A stretch of DNA of 5,812 nt from Rubrivivax sp. GTDB lineage: Bacteria > Pseudomonadota > Gammaproteobacteria > Burkholderiales > Burkholderiaceae_C. Where the stretch lies: positions 1 through 5,812 of the forward strand of contig JAUYAJ010000205.1 in the NCBI GenBank assembly GCA_030693565.1. Reading direction: 5' to 3'. Positions 1-5,004 of this stretch are shown piece by piece (position 1 is the first letter of the stretch; the number at the start of each line of letters is the position of its first letter). The position numbers and the translations under genes are program-made. The notes beneath the pieces are model-generated. The model ran no database searches. It worked only from the letters and a program-made list of their open reading frames with translations, and was not told the origin of the DNA.

Positions 1-224
1 GTCACGGTCTGCTTGCCGGCATTGATCAGGTCGGCGTCGACCTCGTCCTCGCTCGGAAACGGGCCGATGCCCAGCATGCCGTTCTCCGATTGCAGCCACA
101 CCTCCATGTCCGCCGGGACATGGTTGGCCACCAGGGTCGGAATGCCGATCCCCAGGTTCACGTAAAAACCGTCCTGCAGTTCCCTGGCCGCGCGTGCCGC
201 CATCTGGTCTTGAGTCCATGCCAT
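1..224 (-). CDS. scoB: 3-oxoacid CoA-transferase subunit B, N-terminal part (cut by window edge)
   Basis: This is the beta subunit of a succinyl-CoA:3-oxoacid CoA-transferase, which moves CoA from succinyl-CoA to a 3-oxoacid such as acetoacetate through a glutamyl-CoA intermediate in the cytoplasm. Only the first 74 codons are present; the frame is open to position 1 and the rest lies to the left. The protein starts MAWTQDQMAARAARELQDGF. The family signature YVNLGIGIPTLVANHVP lies at residues 21-37. The catalytic-glutamate motif SENGMLGIGPFP lies at residues 46-57, and E47 matches the acyl-CoA-accepting glutamate of the family. The ATG at 224 is chosen because AGGAG lies 6 nt upstream and because it matches the usual N-terminus. 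It follows scoA with a 32-nt gap, the usual A-then-B order. PcaJ (3-oxoadipate) and AtoA-like enzymes share these motifs, so the exact oxoacid is not certain. Confidence 0.93.
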   Translation of the reverse strand, partial: MAWTQDQMAARAARELQDGFYVNLGIGIPTLVANHVPADMEVWLQSENGMLGIGPFPSEDEVDADLINAGKQTV

Positions 225-230
225 GTTGAT

Positions 231-235
231 CTCCT
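231..235 (-). promoter_or_regulatory. Ribosome binding site of scoB
   Basis: AGGAG on the minus strand lies 6 nt before the scoB ATG, inside the 32-nt scoA-scoB gap. It gives scoB its own initiation site and fixes the start at 224. Confidence 0.75.
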
Positions 236-256
236 GTGTTCGTGGTGTTCGCGCGA

Positions 257-964
257 TCAGGCGGCTGCCGTCTCGCGGATGGTGCGCTTCTCGATGCGCT
301 TTTCCGGATGGGCATTGAGCACGATCCGGTGCACGTAGATGCCCGGCAGATGGACCTGGTCCGGCTCGATGGCGCCGGTCTCGACGATCTCCTCGACCTC
401 GACCACGGTGATCCTGCCGGCCATCGCAGCGGCCGGATTGAAATTGCGTGCGGTGTAGCGAAACTGCAGGTTGCCCGACTTGTCGGCGCGATGCGCCTTG
501 ACCAGCGCCACGTCGGGAACCAGTGCGCGCTCCATCACATAGGTTTCGCCGTCGAACTCGCGCAGTTCCTTGCCTTCTGCCACCAACGTGCCGACACCGG
601 TCTTGGTGAAGAAGGCCGGTATGCCGGCACCCCCTGCGCGCAGCTTCTCGGCCAGCGTGCCTTGCGGGGTGAATTCCAGTTCCAGTTCACCGGCCAGGTA
701 CTGGCGTTCGAACTCCTTGTTCTCGCCGACGTAGCTGGAAATCATGCGCTTGATCTGGCGCGACTCCAGCAACTGGCCGAGGCCGAAGCCGTCGACGCCG
801 GCGTTGTTCGAGATCACTGTCAAGTCCTTGACGCCGGTGCCCCGCAGCGCAGCGATCAAGGCTTCGGGGATGCCGCACAGGCCGAAGCCGCCGACAGCCA
901 TCAGCTGGCCGTCCTTGACGATGCCGGCAAGCGCCGCGGCGGCGCTGGGGTAGAGCTTCTTCAT
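257..964 (-). CDS. scoA: 3-oxoacid CoA-transferase subunit A
   Basis: This is the alpha subunit of a succinyl-CoA:3-oxoacid CoA-transferase and partner of the adjacent scoB product. At 235 aa it has the normal length for a separate A subunit. The family signature GGFGLCGIPE is at residues 25-34. It is followed by ISNNAG (51-56), SYVGENKEFERQYLAGELEL (77-96) and the segment TPQGTLAEKLRAGGAGIPAF (99-118), all typical of the ScoA/PcaI/AtoD family. There is no signal peptide or membrane segment, so the enzyme is cytoplasmic. The ATG at 964 has GGAGA 8 nt upstream. It is the first gene of a leftward unit and diverges from a thioesterase gene across a 118-nt region carrying an inverted repeat. The likely role is acetoacetate or other 3-oxoacid activation in ketone-body or fatty-acid catabolism. 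A 3-oxoadipate role is less likely because no other pca gene is visible, but it cannot be excluded. Confidence 0.95.
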   Translation of the reverse strand: MKKLYPSAAAALAGIVKDGQLMAVGGFGLCGIPEALIAALRGTGVKDLTVISNNAGVDGFGLGQLLESRQIKRMISSYVGENKEFERQYLAGELELEFTPQGTLAEKLRAGGAGIPAFFTKTGVGTLVAEGKELREFDGETYVMERALVPDVALVKAHRADKSGNLQFRYTARNFNPAAAMAGRITVVEVEEIVETGAIEPDQVHLPGIYVHRIVLNAHPEKRIEKRTIRETAAA

Positions 965-968
965 GCCT

Positions 969-988
969 TGAGTCTCCGTGAATCTCCG
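969..988 (-). repeat. Tandem 10-bp repeat in the scoA leader
   Basis: On the minus strand CGGAGATTCA is followed directly by CGGAGACTCA, two adjacent copies with one mismatch. Each contains an SD-like GGAGA. The outer copy also overlaps a small hairpin, CCGGT-TTC-ACCGG in minus-strand reading (986-998, 5-bp stem). This may be chance in a GC-rich leader; any effect on translation is inference. Confidence 0.35.
973..977 (-). promoter_or_regulatory. Ribosome binding site of scoA
   Basis: GGAGA on the minus strand lies 8 nt before the scoA ATG. A second GGAGA (983-987) lies 10 nt further upstream as part of an imperfect tandem repeat. Only the proximal copy is at normal spacing. Confidence 0.65.
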
Positions 989-1009
989 GTGAAACCGGCG
1001 CCAAGCGTA

Positions 1010-1040
1010 CTACGTAACCGCTTAGGTAGTCGTTACGTAG
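1010..1040. promoter_or_regulatory. Perfect 9-bp inverted repeat, probable operator between divergent units
   Basis: The left arm CTACGTAAC (1010-1018) and right arm GTTACGTAG (1032-1040) are exact reverse complements separated by 13 nt. The arm centres are 22 bp apart, about two helical turns, which suits a dimeric regulator on one face of DNA. Each arm contains the 6-bp palindrome TACGTA. The right arm overlaps a -10-like TAGAAT (1038-1043) facing the thioesterase gene. The position between scoAB and the thioesterase-regulator-GST unit suggests shared control. The binding protein is unknown: a TetR- or MerR-type acyl-CoA regulator encoded elsewhere, or the PAS-LuxR protein encoded at 1505-2107, are the candidates. 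Confidence 0.6.
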
Positions 1041-1043
1041 AAT
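1038..1043 (+). promoter_or_regulatory. Candidate -10 element of the rightward operon
   Basis: TAGAAT differs from TATAAT at one position and lies 39 nt before the thioesterase ATG, giving a plausible leader of about 30 nt containing the SD. No good -35 hexamer is seen 16-18 nt upstream, where the sequence belongs to the left part of the inverted repeat region. The promoter may therefore depend on an activator. No convincing sigma-70 promoter was found for the opposite strand. Assignment is by eye only. Confidence 0.35.
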
Positions 1044-1070
1044 TGACTAGCCCCCAGCCCTGATCCCACC

Positions 1071-1076
1071 GAGGAG
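1071..1076 (+). promoter_or_regulatory. Ribosome binding site of the PaaI-type thioesterase gene
   Basis: GAGGAG lies 6 nt before the ATG at 1083, a strong Shine-Dalgarno sequence that supports this start. Confidence 0.75.
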
Positions 1077-1082
1077 CCCGCC

Positions 1083-1508
1083 ATGGAGACGCAGTCTTTC
1101 GCCGACAAAGAGATGCTGGAAGCCGCGCTGTCGCATGTGTTTTCCGACTGGGTGCGCCAGCTCGACCTGCGCGTGCTCGAGGCGCGTGCCGGCGAGGTCG
1201 TGCTGGCGCTGCCGGTGACGCCCCAGCATGTGCATGCCGGCGGCGCGCTCTGCGGCCAGACCATGCTGGCGGCCTGCGACACCGCAATGGTGCTGGCCAT
1301 CATGACCAAGCTCGGCGGCTTCAAGCCGATGTCCACGGTGCAGTTGCAGACCAGCTTTCTGCGCCCGGTGTCGGGCCAGAGCGGCGCCGCTCGCGTCGTC
1401 GCCCGCGTGCTGCGCATGGGGCGCAGCCTGGTGTTCGGCGAGGTCCAGATCATCAACGCCGACGACGAACTGGCGGCCCACGCAACCACCACCTACGCCT
1501 TGCTGTGA
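1083..1508 (+). CDS. PaaI-family hotdog thioesterase
   Basis: A 141-aa single-domain hotdog protein, the usual length for PaaI-type acyl-CoA thioesterases, which hydrolyse acyl-CoA to free acid and CoA, commonly as tetramers. The family motif is visible as HVHAGGALCGQTMLAACDTA at residues 49-68. The H-A-G-G turn leads into the central hotdog helix, and D66 is a candidate catalytic acid. The TVQLQTSFLRPV segment (residues 83-94) and the C-terminal strand ending in ATTTYALL are also typical. There is no signal peptide. It is first in a rightward unit; its TGA overlaps the GTG start of the next gene by 4 nt. It faces scoAB across a probable operator, so it may adjust CoA-ester pools produced or consumed by the CoA-transferase. 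Substrate specificity cannot be read from the sequence: phenylacetyl-CoA-type aromatic and medium-chain acyl-CoA substrates are both possible. Confidence 0.87.
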   Translation: METQSFADKEMLEAALSHVFSDWVRQLDLRVLEARAGEVVLALPVTPQHVHAGGALCGQTMLAACDTAMVLAIMTKLGGFKPMSTVQLQTSFLRPVSGQSGAARVVARVLRMGRSLVFGEVQIINADDELAAHATTTYALL

Positions 1509-2107
1509 ACCCACGCAAGCTGGCGCCAGCCGAGACGGCGCCCGAGTTCGACTACCGCACCGCCTTCGAGCTGGCGCCGATCGGCCTGGTGTTGTCGCGC
1601 CAGCGCCTGATGATCGACTGCAACCACCAGCTGCTGGCGATGTTCGGCGCCGAGCGTGACCAGCTCATCGGCCAGTCCTTCGAAGTCCTCTACCCGACCG
1701 CCGACGAGTTCAAGCGCACCGGCGTGCGCATCAGCGCCAGCCTGGACGCACAAGGCCGCTACGCCGACGAACGCGTGATGAAGCGCGTCGACGGCGAGCT
1801 GTTCTGGTGCCATGTCTCGGGTCGCGCGCTCGACCCCGGGGCGCCGCACGCCCAAGGCATCTGGGCTTTCGAGGACTTGTCGGCCAAGCGCGTGCTGAAG
1901 GTCGAATTCACCGGCCGCGAACGCGAGATCGCCGCGCTGCTGATCCAGGGCCTGACGAGCAAGCTGATCGGCCGCCAACTCGGCATCAGCCCACGCACCG
2001 TTGACGTCTACCGCGCCCGGCTGATGCGCAAGACCGGCGCCGCCACCACCCCCGAACTCGTCAACAAGCTGCTCGGCGGCCAGACGCTCAACCCAGGAAC
2101 GCCATGA
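1505..2107 (+). CDS. PAS domain, LuxR-type HTH transcriptional regulator
   Basis: A 200-aa one-component regulator. Residues about 17-128 look like a PAS sensor domain: FELAPIGLVLSRQRLMIDCN (21-40) is the usual PAS start, then FGAERDQLIGQSFEVLYP (47-64), and DGELFWCHVSGRALDP (97-112) ending in the strand GIWAFEDLSAKR. Residues 135-191 are a LuxR/FixJ-type helix-turn-helix: FTGREREIAALLIQGLTSKL, then IGRQLGISPRTVDVYRARLM in the recognition region and KTGA. There is no receiver domain with a phospho-acceptor Asp and no acyl-homoserine-lactone domain, so the signal probably acts through the PAS fold; the ligand is unknown. The start is the GTG at 1505, whose GTGA overlaps the TGA of the thioesterase gene. 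No good SD is seen, so translational coupling is likely; the next ATG (1611) would cut into the PAS domain. The stop overlaps the next start as ATGA. It could autoregulate this operon or scoAB; that is inference. Confidence 0.85.
   Translation: MNPRKLAPAETAPEFDYRTAFELAPIGLVLSRQRLMIDCNHQLLAMFGAERDQLIGQSFEVLYPTADEFKRTGVRISASLDAQGRYADERVMKRVDGELFWCHVSGRALDPGAPHAQGIWAFEDLSAKRVLKVEFTGREREIAALLIQGLTSKLIGRQLGISPRTVDVYRARLMRKTGAATTPELVNKLLGGQTLNPGTP
2095..2098 (+). promoter_or_regulatory. Ribosome binding site of the GST gene
   Basis: AGGA lies 5 nt before the ATG at 2104, within the last codons of the regulator gene. With the ATGA overlap it points to coupled but independently supported initiation. 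Confidence 0.55.
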
Positions 2108-2775
2108 TCACCTTGCACCATCTCGACAACTCGCGCTCGCAGCGTGTGCTCTGGCTGCTCGAAGAGCTGGGCCTGCCTTACGAGGTCAAGCATTACAAAC
2201 GCGACCCCAAGACGATGCTGGCGCCGGCCGAACTGCGCCAGGTCCATGCGCTGGGCAAGTCGCCGGTGATCAGCGACGGCGACGTCACCGTGGCCGAGTC
2301 CGGCGCCATCGTCGAGTACCTGCTCGACGCCCATGGCGGCGGCCGCCTGCGCCCGCCAGCGGGCACGCCCGAGGGCCGCGCCTTCACCTACTGGCTGCAC
2401 TTCGCCGAAGGCAGCGCGATGCCGCCGCTGCTGATGAAACTGGTGTTCGACAAGGTGCGCACAGCGCCGGTGCCCTTCTTCATCAAGCCGGTCGTCAAAG
2501 GCATCGCCGACAAGGTCACCAAGAGTTTCATCGCCCCCAACATCCGCCGCCAGCTCGACTTCATGGAAGCCGAACTGGCGACCCGGCCCTGGTTTGCCGG
2601 CGCCGAATTCAGCGCCGCCGACATCCAGATGAGTTTTCCGCTCGAAGCCGCAGCGTCGAGAGGTGGGCTCGACGCCGGCCGGCCGCAGCTGCTGGACTGG
2701 CTGGCGCGCATCCACGCCCGGCCGGCCTACCAGCGCGCGCTGGTGGTCGGCGGGCCTTACGCGCTGCTGGGCTGA
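2104..2775 (+). CDS. Glutathione S-transferase family protein
   Basis: A 223-aa two-domain cytosolic GST fold protein, the normal length for bacterial members. The N-terminal thioredoxin-like domain covers about residues 1-80. It has ITLHHLDNSRSQRVLWLLEE at its start, with S10 or S12 in the place of the catalytic serine/tyrosine. The cis-proline motif GKSPVI (51-56, P54) and the glutathione gamma-glutamyl contact ESGAIVEYLL (66-75, E66-S67) follow. The all-helical C-terminal domain, residues about 88-223, carries the N-capping box FSAADIQMSF (169-178, D173). The protein would conjugate glutathione to electrophiles or act as a glutathione-dependent peroxidase or isomerase; which one is not visible. 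It ends the rightward operon, with its stop 13 nt from the stop of the convergent gene. A GST beside a thioesterase and a sensor regulator could point to detoxification of a catabolic intermediate, but that is inference. Confidence 0.92.
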   Translation: MITLHHLDNSRSQRVLWLLEELGLPYEVKHYKRDPKTMLAPAELRQVHALGKSPVISDGDVTVAESGAIVEYLLDAHGGGRLRPPAGTPEGRAFTYWLHFAEGSAMPPLLMKLVFDKVRTAPVPFFIKPVVKGIADKVTKSFIAPNIRRQLDFMEAELATRPWFAGAEFSAADIQMSFPLEAAASRGGLDAGRPQLLDWLARIHARPAYQRALVVGGPYALLG

Positions 2776-2788
2776 ACGCGCTGCCGCT
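2776..2788. other. Convergent gap without a clear terminator
   Basis: Two transcription units end tail to tail with 13 nt between stop codons. No compact GC hairpin followed by a T-run is seen on either strand. The only extended pairing is a 7-bp stem, GGCGGGC (2749-2755) with GCCCGCC (2801-2807), separated by 45 nt that include both stops; this is weak. A 9-bp direct repeat ACGCGCTGC (2759-2767 and 2776-2784) also spans the end of the GST gene. Overlapping 3' transcript ends or Rho-dependent termination are plausible. Confidence 0.5.
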
Positions 2789-3910
2789 TCAAGCCAGGTC
2801 GCCCGCCAGCCGCCAGCTGCGCCGCAGCGCCTCGGGCCATTCGCCGCGCTGCATGACGGCGTCGACGGCGTCGCTCTCGGGTCCGCAGTCCAGGCCCTGG
2901 GCGCGCAGCCAGTCGTTGTCGAAGTAACTGTGGCGGTAGCGCGCGCCGTCGTCGCACAGCAGCGTGACGATCGAGCCGCCCTGCCCCTGGGCCGCCAGCG
3001 CTCGCGCGCAGGCCAGCGCAGCCACCAGGTTGGTGCCGGTGGAGCCGCCGACACGCCGGCCCAGCCGCACGCTCAAGGCGTGCATCGCTGCCAGGCTCCA
3101 CAGGTCGGGCACCTTGACCATGGCGTCGAGCACGCCGGGCACGAACGAGGCTTCGACGCGCGGCCGGCCGATGCCTTCGATGCGCGAGCCCTGGGCCAGC
3201 GTCAGGCCGGCGTCGCCGCTGACGTAATGGTCGAAGAACACCGAACGCTCGGCGTCGGCGCCGCAGACCCGCGTCTCGTGGCAGCCGTAGTGCACGTAGC
3301 GCCCCAGCGTGGCCAGGGTGCCGCCGGTGCCGGCGCTGGCGACGATCCAGGCCGGACAGGGATGGGGCTCGCGCCGCATCTGGACGAAGATGCTTTCGGC
3401 GATGTTGTTGTTGGCACGCCAGTCGGTGGCCCGTTCGGCGTAGGTGAACTGGTCCATGTAATGGCCGCCGGCCTCGGCCGCCAGGCGCTGGCTTTCGGCA
3501 TAAATGGCGCGCGGGTCGTCGACCAGGTGGCAGCGCCCGCCCTGGAACTCGATCGCGCTGATCTTCTGCGGGCTGGTGCTGCGCGGCATCACGGCAATGA
3601 AAGGCAGGCCGAGCAGGCGCGCGAAATAGGCTTCGCTGATCGCGGTCGACCCGCTCGAGGCTTCGACCACCGTGCTGCCTTCGCGCAGCCAGCCGTTACA
3701 CAGCGCATGCAGGAACAGGCTGCGCGCCAGCCGGTGCTTGAGGCTGCCGGTCGGGTGGCTGGACTCGTCCTTCAGGTAGAGATCGATGCCGGGGAAACCG
3801 GGCAAGGGCAGCGGGATCAGGTGGGTGTCGCTGGAGCGCTGGAAGTCGGCTTCGATGCGGCGAACGGCTTCGCGCACCCAGGCCCGGCGTGTCACGCTGG
3901 CGATGGTCAC
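2789..3910 (-). CDS. PLP-dependent cysteine synthase / L-cysteine desulfhydrase-like protein (Cds1-like)
   Basis: A 373-aa fold-type II PLP enzyme of the cysteine synthase/threonine deaminase family. The PLP-lysine segment KDESSHPTGSLKHRLARSLF is at residues 47-66, with K58 the expected Schiff-base lysine. The substrate loop SSGST is at 85-89, the PLP-phosphate loop AGTGGT at 193-198, and GSTGTN at 289-294 is the likely pyridine-nitrogen contact. RATDWRANNNIAESIFVQMR (160-179) and SRIEGIGRPRVEASF (242-256) resemble, from memory, mycobacterial Cds1, an L-cysteine desulfhydrase releasing sulfide, pyruvate and ammonia. O-acetylserine sulfhydrylases usually carry TSGNT in the substrate loop, so sulfhydrylase activity is not assured. 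The GTG at 3910, 1 nt after the thioesterase stop, is chosen. A longer frame from 4012 would overlap that gene by 101 nt and add low-complexity sequence. GTG at 3895 is an alternative. No strong SD is visible, so coupling with the upstream gene is likely. It is last of a four-gene unit. Confidence 0.85.
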   Translation of the reverse strand: MTIASVTRRAWVREAVRRIEADFQRSSDTHLIPLPLPGFPGIDLYLKDESSHPTGSLKHRLARSLFLHALCNGWLREGSTVVEASSGSTAISEAYFARLLGLPFIAVMPRSTSPQKISAIEFQGGRCHLVDDPRAIYAESQRLAAEAGGHYMDQFTYAERATDWRANNNIAESIFVQMRREPHPCPAWIVASAGTGGTLATLGRYVHYGCHETRVCGADAERSVFFDHYVSGDAGLTLAQGSRIEGIGRPRVEASFVPGVLDAMVKVPDLWSLAAMHALSVRLGRRVGGSTGTNLVAALACARALAAQGQGGSIVTLLCDDGARYRHSYFDNDWLRAQGLDCGPESDAVDAVMQRGEWPEALRRSWRLAGDLA

Positions 3911-3911
3911 G

Positions 3912-4331
3912 CTACTCGACAAGCTGGCGCACCCGGTCGGGCAAAGGGATCGACTTCTGGGCCTGGAAGTCGATCCAGACGGTCTTCGAGCCGCCCTCGG
4001 CGCAGACCACACCGGGATCGTCCGTGCGCTCCATCGTCACATAGGTGTCGAAGCTGCTGCGGCCGGGGTTGGTCACGTAATGCCGGGCCAGGATGTCGCC
4101 CGGAAACTCGAGCTGGCGGATGAAGTTGCAGAAAGCGTTGACGATCACCGGGCCACTGCCTTTCGGGTCGGGCGGCCCGCCGATGCGGTACAGCCACTCC
4201 AGCCGCGCGAACTCCAGGTAGCGGAAGTAGACCGTGTTGTTGACATGGCCCATCGCGTCCATGTCGCCCCAGCGAATCGGGATCACCAACTCGTGGGTCA
4301 GCTTCTTCTCGGCGGGGACGGTGAATCGCAT
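3912..4331 (-). CDS. FcbC/YbgC-type acyl-CoA thioesterase (4-hydroxybenzoyl-CoA thioesterase family)
   Basis: A 139-aa hotdog protein that would hydrolyse acyl-CoA esters in the cytoplasm. The family signature lies at residues 19-38: IRWGDMDAMGHVNNTVYFRY. D25, the second aspartate of D-M-D, aligns with the catalytic Asp17 of Pseudomonas 4-hydroxybenzoyl-CoA thioesterase and with the matching Asp of YbgC. Later strands include the segment PVIVNAFCNFIRQLEFPGD (61-79) and SSFDTYVTMERTD (92-104). Length is normal for the family. It starts 6 nt after the yceH-like stop and ends 1 nt before the GTG of the cysteine synthase-like gene, so it sits inside the leftward operon. The SD is weak and coupling likely. 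It belongs to a different hotdog subfamily from the PaaI-type protein at 1083-1508. YbgC in E. coli belongs to the tol-pal locus, but no tol gene is here, so a general acyl-CoA role is more likely. Confidence 0.88.
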   Translation of the reverse strand: MRFTVPAEKKLTHELVIPIRWGDMDAMGHVNNTVYFRYLEFARLEWLYRIGGPPDPKGSGPVIVNAFCNFIRQLEFPGDILARHYVTNPGRSSFDTYVTMERTDDPGVVCAEGGSKTVWIDFQAQKSIPLPDRVRQLVE

Positions 4332-4337
4332 CGCGGC

Positions 4338-4997
4338 TCAGACGTCTTCGACGCCGAGTTCGCGCGCCAGCCGCTGGACCAGCGTGCGCAACTCGGCCAC
4401 TTCGGCAGCGAGCCGGGTCTGCTCGGCTTTCATGGCGGCCAACTCGCCGCTCGTCACGTCGGCCGCGCGGGCCTCGCCCGGCGGTGGCGCCACCCAGGCC
4501 GGCTCGGCGACCTCGCCGCACAGCAGGTGGGTCCAGCGCGGCTCGCGCGCCCCCGGCGCCACCGCCAGCTTCATCACCCGCGCCGGATAGCGCTCGGCCA
4601 GTTCGTCCAGAAAACCCTCGACCGACGAGATGTCGGCGAACTTGTGCAGCCGCTCGCAGTTCAACCGCAGTTCGGCCGCGGTCTGCGGTCCGCGCAGCAT
4701 CAGCACCGCCAGCAAGGCCGCCGACGCGCCGGGCACGTTGTAGATGCGTCCCAGGTTGTGCTCGTAGCGCACCACGCGCGAGCCCGAGCCTTCGAACACC
4801 AGGCTCATCGCCTTCATGCCGTCGATCGCGGTCAGCACCTCGGCTTCGGTGGCTTCGATCACTGGCACCCGCGCTGTCTTCTGGTTGCAGCCGGCGGTGA
4901 GCGAATTCAGCGACAGCGGGTAGGTGTCGGGCACGGTGTGCTGCTTTTCCACCAGCACGCCGAGCACGCGTGCCTCCAGCGGGGTCAGGTTGCGCAT
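4338..4997 (-). CDS. yceH: YceH family protein (DUF480/UPF0502)
   Basis: A 219-aa member of the widespread but functionally poorly known YceH family. The hallmark N-terminus is clear: LTPLEARVLGVLVEKQHTVP (4-23), DTYPLSLNSLTAGCNQKTAR (24-43), then PVIEATEAEVLTAID. Known structures of the family show two winged-helix domains, which here would occupy about residues 1-85 and 86-165. A proline-rich linker (WVAPPPGEAR, 168-177) leads to a short coiled coil at about 184-214 (ELAAMKAEQTRLAAEVAELR and following). The fold suggests DNA or protein binding, and the coiled coil suggests dimerisation, but no regulator function is established. It lies 7 nt after the SDR stop and 6 nt before the thioesterase start, so it is an internal operon gene. 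ATG 4997 is kept because the family start MRNLTPLE follows directly; SD sequence is weak. Confidence 0.92.
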   Translation of the reverse strand: MRNLTPLEARVLGVLVEKQHTVPDTYPLSLNSLTAGCNQKTARVPVIEATEAEVLTAIDGMKAMSLVFEGSGSRVVRYEHNLGRIYNVPGASAALLAVLMLRGPQTAAELRLNCERLHKFADISSVEGFLDELAERYPARVMKLAVAPGAREPRWTHLLCGEVAEPAWVAPPPGEARAADVTSGELAAMKAEQTRLAAEVAELRTLVQRLARELGVEDV

Positions 4998-5004
4998 GCG
5001 AGGC

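Noticed and set aside
1043..1048. TTGACT as a -35 element for the rightward operon
   Set aside because: No acceptable -10 hexamer follows at 15-19 nt; the downstream sequence is C-rich. The TAGAAT at 1038 is a better, though incomplete, promoter candidate.
236..1063. Open frame of 275 codons on the plus strand
   Set aside because: It is opposite scoA, whose motifs are unambiguous. The frame also runs through the divergent promoter region.
1047..1514. Minus-strand frames opposite the PaaI-type thioesterase
   Set aside because: They are His/Gln/Arg-rich shadows with no motif, while the plus-strand gene has a strong SD and a clear hotdog motif.
2008..3054. Open frame of 348 codons on the minus strand
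   Set aside because: It is antisense to the GST gene and out of frame with the cysteine synthase-like gene. It is a low-complexity Arg/Ala/Gly shadow.
2663..4123. Long open frame of 486 codons on the plus strand
   Set aside because: It is antisense to the cysteine synthase-like gene and runs into the thioesterase gene. Its composition (Gly, Ala, Arg, His, Gln rich) is that of a GC-rich shadow frame, and no domain is recognisable.
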